NCBI GenBank assembly: GCA_020403265.1 | Contig: JADBXZ010000014.1 | Span: forward strand, 186,001-250,000 | Origin: Bacteroidota bacterium | GTDB taxonomy: Bacteria > Bacteroidota > Bacteroidia > B-17B0 > Aurantibacillaceae | Direction: 5' to 3' | Length of the DNA stretch: 64,000 bases | Shown: positions 10,257-19,730 of the stretch, in pieces | Numbering within the stretch: position 1 is the stretch's first letter | How the letters are laid out: each line of letters starts with the position of its first letter | The notes under the pieces: model-generated | Databases searched by the model: none | Told to the model about the DNA's origin: nothing | The model's input: only the letters and a program-made list of their open reading frames with translations | Made by a program: the position numbers and the translations under genes

Positions 10257-10931
10257 ATGAGAAAAGGTATCTTTTTATTTGTCATTTTCTTCTTAATTCT
10301 CCATTTAAACTCTCAAAACATCAGTAAAAAGGAGGTCTTTTCAATTTTTCCAACTATTGGATTTAATACTTGCCAAATTCATGGTGATAATTATGCAGGC
10401 TATAATAAATTTGGAGCTTTGGCAGGAATTGGTGTTCGTGCCAACATTCAGCCAAAATACAGCTTAGCATTAGAATTTAATTTTTCTCAAAAAGGTGCCA
10501 GGCACAACCAAAATCCTGAAAAAGGAGATTTTACCTTCTACCGAGTTAATTTAAATTACATCGATTTGTGCCTGATGAATAAATTATCTTTAAATAAAAC
10601 TTATTATGCAAACCTTGGTCTCGGATTAAATTACCTTATTAACTATCAAGAGGACAATCATGTTGGAAACTGGAATAATGTATGGCCATTTGAAAAATTT
10701 GAATTTAGTTTGAATACAGGTCTAGGAAGAAAATTAACCGAAAAGTTTAATGTAGAAGTTCGAGCAAATAATTCTTTACTTCCAATAAGACCCTATGGTT
10801 TAAACGCCAGTGGAATTTTTTACCCAAATGCTATTGCTCGTTTTTTTAACAAAGGTTTATACAACAATACTTTGTCCTTAGTGTTAACCTATCAAATATC
10901 TTTAACAAAAAAACAAGATGCAGGGAATTAA
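10257..10931 (+). CDS. PorT-like outer-membrane beta-barrel protein
   Basis: The 224-residue product has a signal peptide (MRKGIFLFVIFFLILHLNSQ) and then strands of alternating aromatic and polar residues, with phrases such as IGVRANIQPKYSLALEFNFSQ and NLGLGLNYLINY, typical of small PorT-like or OmpA-N-like eight-stranded barrels. This is a fold-level call; no precise function is recognised. It is divergent from the type B cargo gene and its last 14 bases overlap the start of ubiX, so the two are probably coupled. That pairing of a barrel with a flavin enzyme looks accidental rather than functional. Confidence 0.6.
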   Translation: MRKGIFLFVIFFLILHLNSQNISKKEVFSIFPTIGFNTCQIHGDNYAGYNKFGALAGIGVRANIQPKYSLALEFNFSQKGARHNQNPEKGDFTFYRVNLNYIDLCLMNKLSLNKTYYANLGLGLNYLINYQEDNHVGNWNNVWPFEKFEFSLNTGLGRKLTEKFNVEVRANNSLLPIRPYGLNASGIFYPNAIARFFNKGLYNNTLSLVLTYQISLTKKQDAGN

Positions 10932-11490
10932 TAAAATAGCGATAGCGGTTACCGGGGCAAGTGGCAGTGTTTATGCAAAAGTTTTACTGGATAAAGTAAA
11001 CCAACTACAAAACCAGATCTCTGAAATAAGTGTGGTTTATAGCGATAATGCCAAGGACGTTTGGAAATTAGAACTGGGTAATACCGACTATCTTAAGTAC
11101 CCATTTAAAGTTTTTGAAAAAGAAAATTACATGGCGCCAATGGCATCCGGTTCAGCAAAATATGATGTTTTGATTGTTTGTCCTTGCAGTATGGGAACAC
11201 TTGCCAGAATTGCCAATGGTATTAGCAACGATTTGATTACACGATCTGCTGATGTGATTTTAAAAGAAAGAAAAAAACTTATACTAGTTACAAGAGATAC
11301 ACCGCTAAGTCTTATTCATATTAACAACATGAAAACAATAACCGAGGCCGGGGGAATTATTTGTCCTGCGGCACCAAGTTTTTACAGCAAACCAAAAACC
11401 TTTGAAGAGCTTGCAGCAACTGTTGTTGACAGGGTTTTAGATTTAGCCGGGATAGATGTGAAAACATACAGATGGGGAGAGTCTCAGTAA
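10918..11490 (+). CDS. ubiX: UbiX family flavin prenyltransferase
   Basis: UbiX attaches a dimethylallyl group to FMN to make prenylated FMN, the cofactor of UbiD-type decarboxylases. The 190 residues show the N-terminal flavin-binding signature IAIAVTGASGSVYAKVLLD, the middle block MASGSAKYDVLIVCPCSMGTLARIANG, and RKKLILVTRDTPLSLIHINNM with the family's active-site arginine and threonine. The length is normal. No ubiD homologue is present in this window, so its client enzyme must be elsewhere. The start ATG lies inside the end of the preceding gene (14-base overlap). Confidence 0.95.
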   Translation: MQGINKIAIAVTGASGSVYAKVLLDKVNQLQNQISEISVVYSDNAKDVWKLELGNTDYLKYPFKVFEKENYMAPMASGSAKYDVLIVCPCSMGTLARIANGISNDLITRSADVILKERKKLILVTRDTPLSLIHINNMKTITEAGGIICPAAPSFYSKPKTFEELAATVVDRVLDLAGIDVKTYRWGESQ

Positions 11491-11508
11491 TTTTTTTTAA
11501 CTTTAACC

Positions 11509-12096
11509 ATCAAATTTTTCATAAATAATAACATCCTCAAAACAATTTGTATTGTTTTAATTTTCAGTGCCTGTAAATCTAATTTTCAAAGCAGAAAATA
11601 TACGCGGGGATTTTACTTTAATTCCATAGAAAAAAAGAAACAAGTTACAGAACGAGAAAATATTTCAGTTACTGAGTCAAAAAAATCTACGCCTACACCG
11701 GCTCATGATAAGTTAACCAGCCAATCGGTAAACAAAACTGAAAAAGATTCTTTGGTTAAAACCAAAATTGTTTCAGGCGTTCATCCATCTGAACTGATTC
11801 AATCTTCAAAAAACGCTATTCAATTAACTCAATTTAAATCAAACATATTTTTTCAAAACAAAACACAGATAATTACTAACCGCCTAGCGTTAAAAAGCAA
11901 ACAAAAAAACGCAGACTTCGATTTTTTTGATAGTGTAATTGGGTTTTTATATTTGGTGATGTTCGTAATATTTACTGCCATGTATTTTATTTTATTAATT
12001 GCTGCATACGCTTCAATGCCATTGGTAATTGCTCTCGGACTAGCAATGCTTTTATCACTTTTAACCTGTATCACCGGTCAATTTATTCAGGTTTAG
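11509..12096 (+). CDS. Lipoprotein of unknown function, probable ATC (non-canonical) start
   Basis: An open frame follows the ubiX stop with no ATG, GTG or TTG before codon 82. Read from the ATC at 11509 it gives IKFFINNNILKTICIVLIFSA then C22, a clear lipoprotein signal peptide and lipobox. After it come RKYTRGFYFN (like the KRxYxxGYH motif I recall from small Bacteroidota exported proteins), a Ser/Thr/Lys-rich linker (about 45-85) and two hydrophobic segments near the C-terminus (about 142-187). The upstream ATA at 11521 or an ATT is also possible. A start only at the TTG at 11752 would remove the lipobox. I do not recognise the family. It lies between ubiX and gldD on the same strand. Confidence 0.55.
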   Translation: MKFFINNNILKTICIVLIFSACKSNFQSRKYTRGFYFNSIEKKKQVTERENISVTESKKSTPTPAHDKLTSQSVNKTEKDSLVKTKIVSGVHPSELIQSSKNAIQLTQFKSNIFFQNKTQIITNRLALKSKQKNADFDFFDSVIGFLYLVMFVIFTAMYFILLIAAYASMPLVIALGLAMLLSLLTCITGQFIQV

Positions 12097-12134
12097 ACGT
12101 TCATATCATTTTTAAAATCAGTTTATTTTAATAG

Positions 12135-12142
12135 TATCTTTG
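12135..12142 (+). promoter_or_regulatory. -7 promoter element upstream of gldD
   Basis: TATCTTTG matches the Bacteroidota -7 consensus TAnnTTTG exactly and lies 20 bases before the TTG start of gldD. No good TTTG/TTG -33 element is seen at the right distance, so the promoter is only partly supported. Confidence 0.45.
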
Positions 12143-12162
12143 TAACAATCTAAAATAAAAAC

Positions 12163-12753
12163 TTGAAACGATACAACCATCTGATTTATTTTTTTAGTGC
12201 GGCAATTTTGTTACTAACCTCATGTATAAGTGGAGATGATGAGGTTTATTCTCCAAAACCAAAAGGTTATTACAGAATTGATTTCCCTGAAAAAAGCTAC
12301 CAGCGCTACGACAGTTTATGCCCCTACTCTTTTGAATATCCGTCTTATGCTGTTTTAAGAAATGATAAACACATGGGTGCAGATCCTTGCTGGTTAAATA
12401 TTGTTTTTCCTAAGTTTGACGCAACTATTCATTTAAGTTATAAAGAAGTTAAAAATAATTTAGCGGAATACCTTGCAGATTCGCACGATTTTGCTAACAA
12501 ACACCAAGTTAAAGCCACAGGCTTGGATGAGATTGTTGTTTTGCGCGATAGTGCGAAAGTTTACGGTTTGGTGTTTGATATTGCCGGGAACACCGCTTCT
12601 TCTTTACAGTTTTATTTAACTGATAGCACTAAACATTTTATGAGAGGTGCCTTATATTTTAACACAAAACCAAATATCGATAGCTTACAAATTGTTGTTG
12701 ATTTCATCAAAAAAGATGTTTTGCATTTAATTAATTCCACAAAATGGAAATAA
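12163..12753 (+). CDS. gldD: Gliding motility lipoprotein GldD
   Basis: GldD is one of the lipoproteins first found through non-gliding mutants of Flavobacterium and is linked to T9SS and gliding function; its biochemical role is not settled. The 196-residue product has a lipoprotein signal (LLLTSC, C21) and the family features YSPKPKGYYRIDFPEKSYQ, CPYSFEYPSYAV, DPCWLNIVFPKFDATIHLSY and GLVFDIAGNTASSLQFYLTD. It starts with TTG, supported by the signal peptide and by a -7 element 20 bases upstream. The partner gldE, usually adjacent in flavobacteria, is not beside it here. Confidence 0.9.
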   Translation: MKRYNHLIYFFSAAILLLTSCISGDDEVYSPKPKGYYRIDFPEKSYQRYDSLCPYSFEYPSYAVLRNDKHMGADPCWLNIVFPKFDATIHLSYKEVKNNLAEYLADSHDFANKHQVKATGLDEIVVLRDSAKVYGLVFDIAGNTASSLQFYLTDSTKHFMRGALYFNTKPNIDSLQIVVDFIKKDVLHLINSTKWK

Positions 12754-12838
12754 TTTTTTAAATGTTACCTGTTAGTATCAATCCTGAATATTTTACCGGC
12801 ATTTAAGTTCTTTACATAAATTTATAAAAAATTGAATT

Positions 12839-13519
12839 GTGTTTTATAAGGTAAGTTCAGAAGATGAGTATTTGTATCAAGGCAAACGTAAACGCCTGGT
12901 AGAACAATTAAAAGAAAAAGGGATTAAAGATTTGCCTGTATTAAATGCTATTTCTAAAGTTCCACGTCATTTATTTTTCGATAACACTACCTCCAGGCCT
13001 GCATTGTTAGACCATGCCTATAGTGATAAAGCCTTGCCAATTGGCGCAGGCCAAACGATTTCCCATCCATATACGGTTGCCTTTCAAAGCGAACAATTAC
13101 AAGTGATTGCAGGAGAAAAAATATTGGAAGTTGGCACCGGATGCGGTTACCAGACAGCTGTTTTAATAGAATTAGGCGCTAAAGTTTTTAGCATAGAACG
13201 GCAGAAAACCCTTTTTGACAAAACAAAACTTTTTTTACCTCATATTGGTTACCATGCTGCACGATTATTTTATGGCGACGGTTACAAAGGCTTACCCAAT
13301 CATGCGCCATTTGATAAAATTATAGTAACAGCCGGCGCACCTTATATTCCGAATGATTTATTAGCCCAACTAAAAATTGGAGGTATTATGCTTATTCCAA
13401 TTGGTGCAGGCGAAGTTCAAGAAATGACATGGCTCAAGCGAACGTCCGAAAGTGGTTTTGATAAAAAAATTCTTGGAAATTTTAAATTTGTACCTTTGCT
13501 CCAAAACAAGGCCACTTAA
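12839..13519 (+). CDS. pcm: Protein-L-isoaspartate O-methyltransferase
   Basis: The enzyme uses S-adenosylmethionine to methylate L-isoaspartyl residues and so starts the repair of aged proteins in the cytoplasm. The 226 residues include the substrate-side block RHLFFD followed by ALPIGAGQTISHPYTVAFQ, the SAM motif I ILEVGTGCGYQTAVLIELG, and the later FDKIIVTAGAPYIP. These are diagnostic. It starts with GTG (MFYKVSSEDEYLYQGKRKRLV). It may be transcribed with gldD, 85 bases upstream, though the gap is long enough for its own promoter. Confidence 0.95.
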   Translation: MFYKVSSEDEYLYQGKRKRLVEQLKEKGIKDLPVLNAISKVPRHLFFDNTTSRPALLDHAYSDKALPIGAGQTISHPYTVAFQSEQLQVIAGEKILEVGTGCGYQTAVLIELGAKVFSIERQKTLFDKTKLFLPHIGYHAARLFYGDGYKGLPNHAPFDKIIVTAGAPYIPNDLLAQLKIGGIMLIPIGAGEVQEMTWLKRTSESGFDKKILGNFKFVPLLQNKAT

Positions 13520-13556
13520 ACACAATATTTTTGTAATATAACAGTTAGTATCTCTT

Positions 13557-14588
13557 ATGAAAATTAAATTAATCACTATTAGCATGTTTCTATGCGTTGG
13601 CATTTATGCACAGGATTTAACTTCGAAAAAAGGGGAACCCATTTTACCGGAAAAGGGAGATTGGAGTTTTAGTATTGATGCTAATCCATTTTTGTTTTAC
13701 ATCGGAAATATTTTTAATAAAGGTGGTATTGCCACCACCACTGCCGGAAATGTTGTTACCAACAACAATCAACCGCCAAGTTTTGCTTTTCTAAATAATG
13801 GACAAGCTTTTACAGGAAAATATTTTGTTGAAAATAATTTAGCTTACCGAGGCACCGTTCGCTTAGGCTTTGGCGCGCTATCAGACAGAGAAAAAGTAAA
13901 CAATCGTATGCTAACTGCACCATCTGCCTCTGCAAATGGTTACCCTGATCAAGCAAAACAAGTTGAAAATAAATGGACAAGAAGTTATACGAATTTTGCT
14001 GCTTCGGTTGGTATTGAAAAAAGAAAAGGCAAAACCAGAATTCAAGGATTATACGGTGTAGAAGCCGGTATTTTTTTGCGCAGTACACGTGATCGTTTTA
14101 AATATGGAAATGCTTTAGCTGTAAACATTGCACCGGCAGGTCCTGGCAGTCAACAAAATGTTACTGTTAATTTAGATGATGAATTTACTGGGGCTGAAAA
14201 TGTTGATATAGCAAGTACTTTAGGTATTAATGGTGCCAACACAGCCGGAATTGGAGGTACTGCGTATGCCAGAGTAACTGATCGGAAAAACGGAACAACT
14301 TTTGGATTTGGAGCCAGATTATTTGGAGGGGTTGAATGGTTCATCAGTCCAAAAGTTAGTTTAGGAGGCGAGTTTGGCTGGGGCTTATCATTATCAAGAA
14401 CAAGTGCATCAACAACAGTTTATCAAAGTACAGGAAATGCCAATACAGCCAATCCTTCTGCAAACTCTGACATTGTTGGACCAACCACAATTAAAGGGGC
14501 CGCAGATGGTAACTGGGGTTTTGATGTAGATAACAATAATGCATTTAATGGCGCAAGTGGTTCTATCAAGTTAAATTTCTATTTTTAA
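13557..14588 (+). CDS. Outer-membrane beta-barrel protein of unknown function
   Basis: The 343-residue product has a signal peptide (MKIKLITISMFLCVGIYAQ) and a body rich in Gly, Asn and alternating aromatic residues, such as YRGTVRLGFGALSDRE, FAASVGIEKRKGKTRIQGLYG and FGFGARLFGGVEWFISPKVSLGGE. It ends in SIKLNFYF, a final aromatic residue as expected for a barrel assembled by BamA. I do not recognise a specific family. A strong terminator follows 25 bases after the stop. Confidence 0.6.
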   Translation: MKIKLITISMFLCVGIYAQDLTSKKGEPILPEKGDWSFSIDANPFLFYIGNIFNKGGIATTTAGNVVTNNNQPPSFAFLNNGQAFTGKYFVENNLAYRGTVRLGFGALSDREKVNNRMLTAPSASANGYPDQAKQVENKWTRSYTNFAASVGIEKRKGKTRIQGLYGVEAGIFLRSTRDRFKYGNALAVNIAPAGPGSQQNVTVNLDDEFTGAENVDIASTLGINGANTAGIGGTAYARVTDRKNGTTFGFGARLFGGVEWFISPKVSLGGEFGWGLSLSRTSASTTVYQSTGNANTANPSANSDIVGPTTIKGAADGNWGFDVDNNNAFNGASGSIKLNFYF

Positions 14589-14613
14589 AAATATTTTTAA
14601 CTCATAAAAAACA

Positions 14614-14641
14614 ACCGTATTCACGCAAATACGGTTTTTTT
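14614..14641 (+). terminator. Rho-independent terminator
   Basis: An 8-bp perfect stem (ACCGTATT at 14614-14621 with AATACGGT at 14628-14635) and a 6-base loop are followed by a run of T. It ends the 13557-14588 transcript. Confidence 0.9.
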
Positions 14642-14771
14642 ATTTTAAAATAATTCTTGTAATTACTTTTTTACGCTTTTACCTTGTTCTTTCAATCTCA
14701 TCAATCAAAATAAACTAATGCAACAATAATTTAATAATAAGTACCTTCTGTAAGCGTCTAATAGACATAAA

Positions 14772-14802
14772 TTTGATTTAAAATTTAAATTGAATAAATT
14801 TG
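14772..14802 (+). promoter_or_regulatory. Promoter of the STAS/SEC14-like gene
   Basis: TTTG (14772-14775), a 19-base spacer and TAAATTTG (14795-14802) match the Bacteroidota promoter consensus fully. The GTG start at 14816 is 13 bases further on, so the leader would be very short. The TTTG is itself the end of another TAAATTTG copy. Confidence 0.65.
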
Positions 14803-14815
14803 AAATTAGCGAAAG

Positions 14816-15214
14816 GTGATATCCGAAGGTAAAATAATAAAAACTTTAAAAGGTACCAATTGGGCATTTAATTTGTTAGACATCAGTGTTGTAGAATTAA
14901 TTACAGATGACGACGTTGAATTAACCATTGAAGATGCTAAGGAAATGGTTTCAAGTGCTTATATTTTTAGTTGTGGCGAGCGCAAATTAAACCTATTTAT
15001 TGTTGGAATTAATACTATTGCAACAGTAGAAGCTTTAAGGTATTTTAGCAGTGAAGAATCCAAAAATGTTTCGCTAGCAGATGCAATTGTCATTCATTCT
15101 CTGGGCCAACGGTTACTGGCAAATTTTTTAATTAAATTAGTCAAAGGCAGTTGGCCAATGAAGGTTTTTTCTAACAAGGATGACGCATTGAAGTGGCTTA
15201 TTCAGCAAAAATAA
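14816..15214 (+). CDS. Small STAS/SEC14-like domain protein (DUF7793-like)
   Basis: The 132-residue cytoplasmic protein starts with GTG and has no signal peptide. Its pattern, an acidic early strand (ELITDDDVELTIEDAKEMV), a central strand-helix (KLNLFIVGINTIATVEALRYF) and a late FLIKLVKGSWPMKVFSNKDDALKWL, resembles the small STAS/SEC14-like proteins of Bacteroidota often labelled DUF7793; the final helix ending in D-A-x-x-W-L is typical of them. The function of these proteins is not established. It is a single-gene transcript between its own promoter and a shared terminator. Confidence 0.55.
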   Translation: MISEGKIIKTLKGTNWAFNLLDISVVELITDDDVELTIEDAKEMVSSAYIFSCGERKLNLFIVGINTIATVEALRYFSSEESKNVSLADAIVIHSLGQRLLANFLIKLVKGSWPMKVFSNKDDALKWLIQQK

Positions 15215-15244
15215 TATTGGTGATTTTATCCTTTTAATATAAAA

Positions 15245-15272
15245 AAAGCCCCACTATTCCTAGCGGGGCTTT
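15245..15272. terminator. Bidirectional terminator between convergent genes
   Basis: AAAGCCCC (15245-15252) pairs with GGGGCTTT (15265-15272) around a 12-base loop, with A-rich sequence on the left flank and T on the right. It lies between the stops of the 14816-15214 gene and of the minus-strand cargo gene ending at 15291, and can serve both. The minus direction has the better T-run. Confidence 0.85.
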
Positions 15273-15290
15273 GTAAAATGCAATTAAAAA

Positions 15291-18200
15291 TTACTCTTTA
15301 ATTAACTTAAAAGTATTTGTTTTACCCTCCGTTGAAATTTGAGCAAAATAAACACCGTTTGTTAATTTAGTTAAGTTGATAGAGTGTTTTACGTCGAATG
15401 TGTTTGTAGAATAAACTACCCTACCCGTTACATCCATGATTGTAATAACTTTGAGTGTGTTGGTATTCAAGTCTACAACAAAAACACCGTTATTTGGGTT
15501 AGGATATACACTTAATCCAACTATCGCATTCTTTTCATTGATACTTGCACAAGCTAACACGTTAATATTAACTGATGCAGTATTAGAACAACCTTGAGTA
15601 TTTGTAAAAGTATAAACAGGCGTAAAAGAACCGGCTGTTGCGCCTGGCGTAAATGAACTACCGGTTACGTTAGAGCCGCTATAAGCGCCACCAGCTGGGC
15701 TTCCAAATAATGTTATAGTATTACCGTTAGCACAAACAGTTGTTGATGAAGCAACTAAGTTAACAACAGGAATCGCATTCACAGTAACTGTAACCATGGC
15801 CATTCCATTACAGCCAACTGAACTTGTACCTGTTGCTGTATAAGTTGTATTAACTGTAGGGCTTGCAACTAAACTCGCTGTTGTTGCTCCTGTGTTCCAG
15901 GTATAAGTGCTAGCTCCATTAGCTGTTAAAGTAGTGCTATTAGCCGAACATACCGTTGAAGAACCAGTGATATTAATGGTAGGATTTGTACCAGCAATGA
16001 CATTTAAGGTTGTTATTCCAACACAACCGGTTGTTCCGGTACCGGATGCGGTATAGGTTGTATTAACTGTTGGAGAAACAGAAATAGAAGTTGTATTTGC
16101 ACCTGTATTCCAAGTATAACTTGATGCACCAGATGCAGTTAAATTAACTGTAGCACCTGAACAAGCCACGGTTGGACCAGTTACAGTAATAGTTGGTGCA
16201 GGTGTAACTGACAAGGTGATATTAGTTTGAGTTGAACAACCTAAAACATTGGTAATTGTAACTGAATAATTGGTGGTTGTTGTTGGACTCGCAACTGTTG
16301 TTTGCAGGGTGCTACTAGAGAGTGAGGCAATAGGAGACCAATTAAATAAATTACTTGGAGGATTTACACCGCCTTGTATTGTAACATTATAATCTTCAGT
16401 TTCTCCCCATGTACCATTTGTACAAGCATTTTGGTTAATACCTCCGCTACCCCAGATACATTTCACACGCATTCTTGCAGTACCGTTTATGGCTGTTAAT
16501 GGAACTGTAAAAGATGCTGTTACTAAAAGAGGGAAAGATCCAACATTTACCTCTGTGATTTTCTCTCCAGCGTCATCTAAACTTCCATTGTTATTGTAAT
16601 CAAACCAAACAGCAATATTTTGACCACTGAAAGTACCTGCCTGCAAACCTATTGTATAGGCACTACCGGCAACTAAAGTTGTAGTTGTATTACCTAATTG
16701 TGGATACAAAGTGTAAAACGGAGCCGCTAAACCAGTAGTTGTATTGGTTATGTTTCCCAGTGTAACGCCTCCAATATAATCTCCATCTCCGGTTCCAGTT
16801 GACATTACTGGTTGGCAATAAGAGAAGAGTGTGTTAGTAAAATTAACGTTTAATGTACTTGAGTTTCCTGAACATAAAACTGTTGGTGTCGCAGTGATTG
16901 TTGTACTTGCAATTCCAGGATTTACAACAACTCCTAATGTGAAAGAATTGCTTGAACAACCAGTAGTTGTATTAGTTCCTACAACATTATAAATGGTGCC
17001 TACTGAAGGCGACGAACTTACGCTAGTACCTACAGTTGAAGAAACTGCACTTGCAGGGCCCCAAACATAAGTATTTGCTCCACTCGCAGTAAGAGTTAAA
17101 CTATTAAGTGAAGGATTACAATATGCACTCGAAGAACTCACTGCGGTAACGGTTGGATTAGGGTTTAGTTGAAGCGTATAAACAGGAGATACTGCAATCG
17201 ATCCACTGATAGCACAACTGGTTGTTACAATGTAAAACATGGATGTAGCAAGCGTTCCTGTATTTTGTGTTAATGCTGTACCCATATTTGTAAACGGACC
17301 AACTGAAGAAGTTGATGAAGCCCACTGATTGGAAATACCAACTAAAGAAGATGAAGGAGAAGTTAAGGTTAAGGTAGTTGCAGCACCTCCACAAGAGGAT
17401 ATAGCGCCGGTAATGGTTGGTGTGGTTGGAACTCCGGAACAAACCGAACCAACAGTTGCCCATGCAAAGTATTGGTCATTTGTTAAAGGGCCGCCTGAGG
17501 CTGTTGTATTACTTGATATTGTATATAAAGTGTTTGGAGCCATTGCACCGGTTCCGGTAGTTAATGACTTCTCTACCCAGGTTCCATTTAAAGCAGGTGC
17601 CTGAACAATTCTCACGTCTTGCTGGTTGCCACTTAAATTATCCGAACCACCAAAAGTAGAGTTATTGTATCGCAAGGTAATTGTATTACCAGAGCCAAGT
17701 ACCGGACCTCCATTATAATTCAAACGATAAGCTCTGCTTCCAAAAACAGCAGTTAATGTCGGGGTTACTGGACCCGTTGGTGCATTTTCTATGGTTGCAG
17801 TAATCGTTTGACTATTCCAAGCGGTTGTGCCTCCTAAAGAAACTGTTCTTAAAATATTAGAAGATGGGAGGTTATTATGAAATGCGGATCCGGTTCCTAA
17901 AGGAAAATTTCTGGTAAATGCACCTGTAGCAGGAAATCGAACTTGCAAAGGACCATTAATAAAAGAACCATGGTTACCTGCATTCGTACCAGTGTTTGTA
18001 ACCGTTGAAGGTGCAACACCGATAGCACCGGTAGCAGATGGATTAAGAATTAATAAATTTAAAGTAGATGTATTAATTATACCTCTTGTCATTGTGATGT
18101 TTTGAGCACCACCGGTAGTTGTTCCAACAGTTAAAGGGTAAGCCAATGTTACGTTATTATGTGTGTTCATAACCAAATTACCCGTATTCCATCTAACCGA

Positions 18201-19574
18201 ACTGATTAATTCTACCTCCTCACCAGGGGTCACATTGGTTGGAGCATAAGCCATATACAACCCTGAATTTGCAGTGGCAAGTGGTGTAATGTATGTTAAA
18301 TTTCGTTGAGTAACATTGGTATTATTGAATATTGGCGCTGTAGAAAAACCACCCAAAAATCTTTCGGTTGCGTACACAGCAGCTACAGAAGGGTTACCAA
18401 CAGTTAAATTTGAACCATTAACCTGACCTAAATATAACCCACAAAAATTGGTTACATTAACAGGATTTGAGTATGTAACTCCATTAGGTGCGATGTGCGA
18501 TATATTAGGCACTCTTGCGTTTGTGAATAAACCTGATCCGGAATAATTACCGCTAAAACCGGCCCAAACGAGGTGAGCAATAGTTGATGTGCCCGGATAA
18601 AAATTCATTAATCCATTATTCACAATATTTCCGCCAAAATATGTTTTTCTTCCGGTAGTTGTGCTTCCTGAAACAAAAGTTCCGGTGGCAGAAACCGTGC
18701 AGTTATCGTATACTTGTAACATATTAGTTGTTGCTGCATGATTAAGTAAACCATCAACAACTAAGTTCTGACAACGAACTGCAACTACATCTATCCCAAT
18801 ACTGTGGGAGGCAGCAATAACTACATTGTTATTGGCATTCGGCACAACCCCTCCTGACCAAGTCGCAGGATTTGACCATGCGCCGGAGGCAGTTGAAGTG
18901 ATTGTAGAAGGCGTAAATTCTTCCACTTTAAAATCATCTATAAAATAGTTACTACCTAAAAAACAATTTGTTAGCTCAAAACCTAGCTTGGCATTAGCCA
19001 CTTTAAAGGCTGCAGGTATTTTAATATTAACAGGCTGCCAAGGCGTAGCAGGACTAAAAGATGATACATCCGCATTTGGCATCACATTGGCAATAACTGA
19101 CCACGTTGTACCACCATCCAAGGAACCTACAACTCTTAAATTCAAAAAAGTGGTTGCTGTACCTGAAAACAACATAAACCTCACATAAGGATTTGTTGAT
19201 GCAACTAAATTTATGGTTGGCGATTCTAACCGTCTTGTTCCCAATGCTGTAGTGGTACCGCCAAAATCAAAATCATTTATTGCTATGACATTAGACCCTG
19301 TATTCGCTGCATTTGGGTATGTTCCGCCGGTCCATGTACCTGTCCATGTTGCAAGACCAGTATTTGTAATTTGTTGCCAATCTTTTTCACCTGATCCACC
19401 TGCATCAGGTATGCCATCTCCAATAACAACAATTCTTGTTTGTGTCCATCCTGCAGGTGCAGCAGGGTTGCCGGTAAAGACGCCTTCAAAGTTTTCATTC
19501 AAATAAACCTGAGCATTCAAACTACCCAAGCCTAAAATGGAAACAAGGCTTAATCTTCGTAAAATTTTATTCAT
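15291..19574 (-). CDS. Giant T9SS type A cargo protein (1427 aa)
   Basis: A secreted multidomain protein. Signal peptide 1-22 (ILGLGSLNAQ); a MAM/choice-of-anchor-J-like domain to about 225 (VYLNENFEGVF to NYFIDDFKVEEF); a right-handed-helix-like Asn/Gly-rich region starting SGAWSNPATWSGGVVPN; Ig-like segments; a GEVED domain at about 985-1110 (WFDYNNNGSLDDAGEKI, then WGETEDYNV); three or four Ig-like repeats (ASTYTWNTGATT); and a type A sorting domain (GLSVYPNPNNGVFVVDL to TFKLIKE). No enzymatic domain is visible, so an adhesive or matrix role is inferred. A -7 element TAACTTTG lies at 19605-19598 and a terminator follows the stop, so it is its own unit. Confidence 0.88.
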   Translation of the reverse strand: MNKILRRLSLVSILGLGSLNAQVYLNENFEGVFTGNPAAPAGWTQTRIVVIGDGIPDAGGSGEKDWQQITNTGLATWTGTWTGGTYPNAANTGSNVIAINDFDFGGTTTALGTRRLESPTINLVASTNPYVRFMLFSGTATTFLNLRVVGSLDGGTTWSVIANVMPNADVSSFSPATPWQPVNIKIPAAFKVANAKLGFELTNCFLGSNYFIDDFKVEEFTPSTITSTASGAWSNPATWSGGVVPNANNNVVIAASHSIGIDVVAVRCQNLVVDGLLNHAATTNMLQVYDNCTVSATGTFVSGSTTTGRKTYFGGNIVNNGLMNFYPGTSTIAHLVWAGFSGNYSGSGLFTNARVPNISHIAPNGVTYSNPVNVTNFCGLYLGQVNGSNLTVGNPSVAAVYATERFLGGFSTAPIFNNTNVTQRNLTYITPLATANSGLYMAYAPTNVTPGEEVELISSVRWNTGNLVMNTHNNVTLAYPLTVGTTTGGAQNITMTRGIINTSTLNLLILNPSATGAIGVAPSTVTNTGTNAGNHGSFINGPLQVRFPATGAFTRNFPLGTGSAFHNNLPSSNILRTVSLGGTTAWNSQTITATIENAPTGPVTPTLTAVFGSRAYRLNYNGGPVLGSGNTITLRYNNSTFGGSDNLSGNQQDVRIVQAPALNGTWVEKSLTTGTGAMAPNTLYTISSNTTASGGPLTNDQYFAWATVGSVCSGVPTTPTITGAISSCGGAATTLTLTSPSSSLVGISNQWASSTSSVGPFTNMGTALTQNTGTLATSMFYIVTTSCAISGSIAVSPVYTLQLNPNPTVTAVSSSSAYCNPSLNSLTLTASGANTYVWGPASAVSSTVGTSVSSSPSVGTIYNVVGTNTTTGCSSNSFTLGVVVNPGIASTTITATPTVLCSGNSSTLNVNFTNTLFSYCQPVMSTGTGDGDYIGGVTLGNITNTTTGLAAPFYTLYPQLGNTTTTLVAGSAYTIGLQAGTFSGQNIAVWFDYNNNGSLDDAGEKITEVNVGSFPLLVTASFTVPLTAINGTARMRVKCIWGSGGINQNACTNGTWGETEDYNVTIQGGVNPPSNLFNWSPIASLSSSTLQTTVASPTTTTNYSVTITNVLGCSTQTNITLSVTPAPTITVTGPTVACSGATVNLTASGASSYTWNTGANTTSISVSPTVNTTYTASGTGTTGCVGITTLNVIAGTNPTINITGSSTVCSANSTTLTANGASTYTWNTGATTASLVASPTVNTTYTATGTSSVGCNGMAMVTVTVNAIPVVNLVASSTTVCANGNTITLFGSPAGGAYSGSNVTGSSFTPGATAGSFTPVYTFTNTQGCSNTASVNINVLACASINEKNAIVGLSVYPNPNNGVFVVDLNTNTLKVITIMDVTGRVVYSTNTFDVKHSINLTKLTNGVYFAQISTEGKTNTFKLIKE

Positions 19575-19730
19575 ATGTAAATCTGATTTTTGTTATACAA
19601 AGTTAGATTAAATTTGCTTTAAATATTTGTTAAATATTTTTAGATTTTGTTTAAGCATTAGTTTTTTAGACCAAACTTGCCATCCAATAAACAAAACCAC
19701 TAAAACAATCTATTAGCCTCTTAAAATGAA

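Noticed and set aside
19213-19506. Plus-strand open frames inside the T9SS cargo genes (also near 7555, 21434 and 23321)
   Set aside because: They are antisense shadows of low-complexity Ig, Thr and Gly-rich coding sequence with no start signals or domain content.
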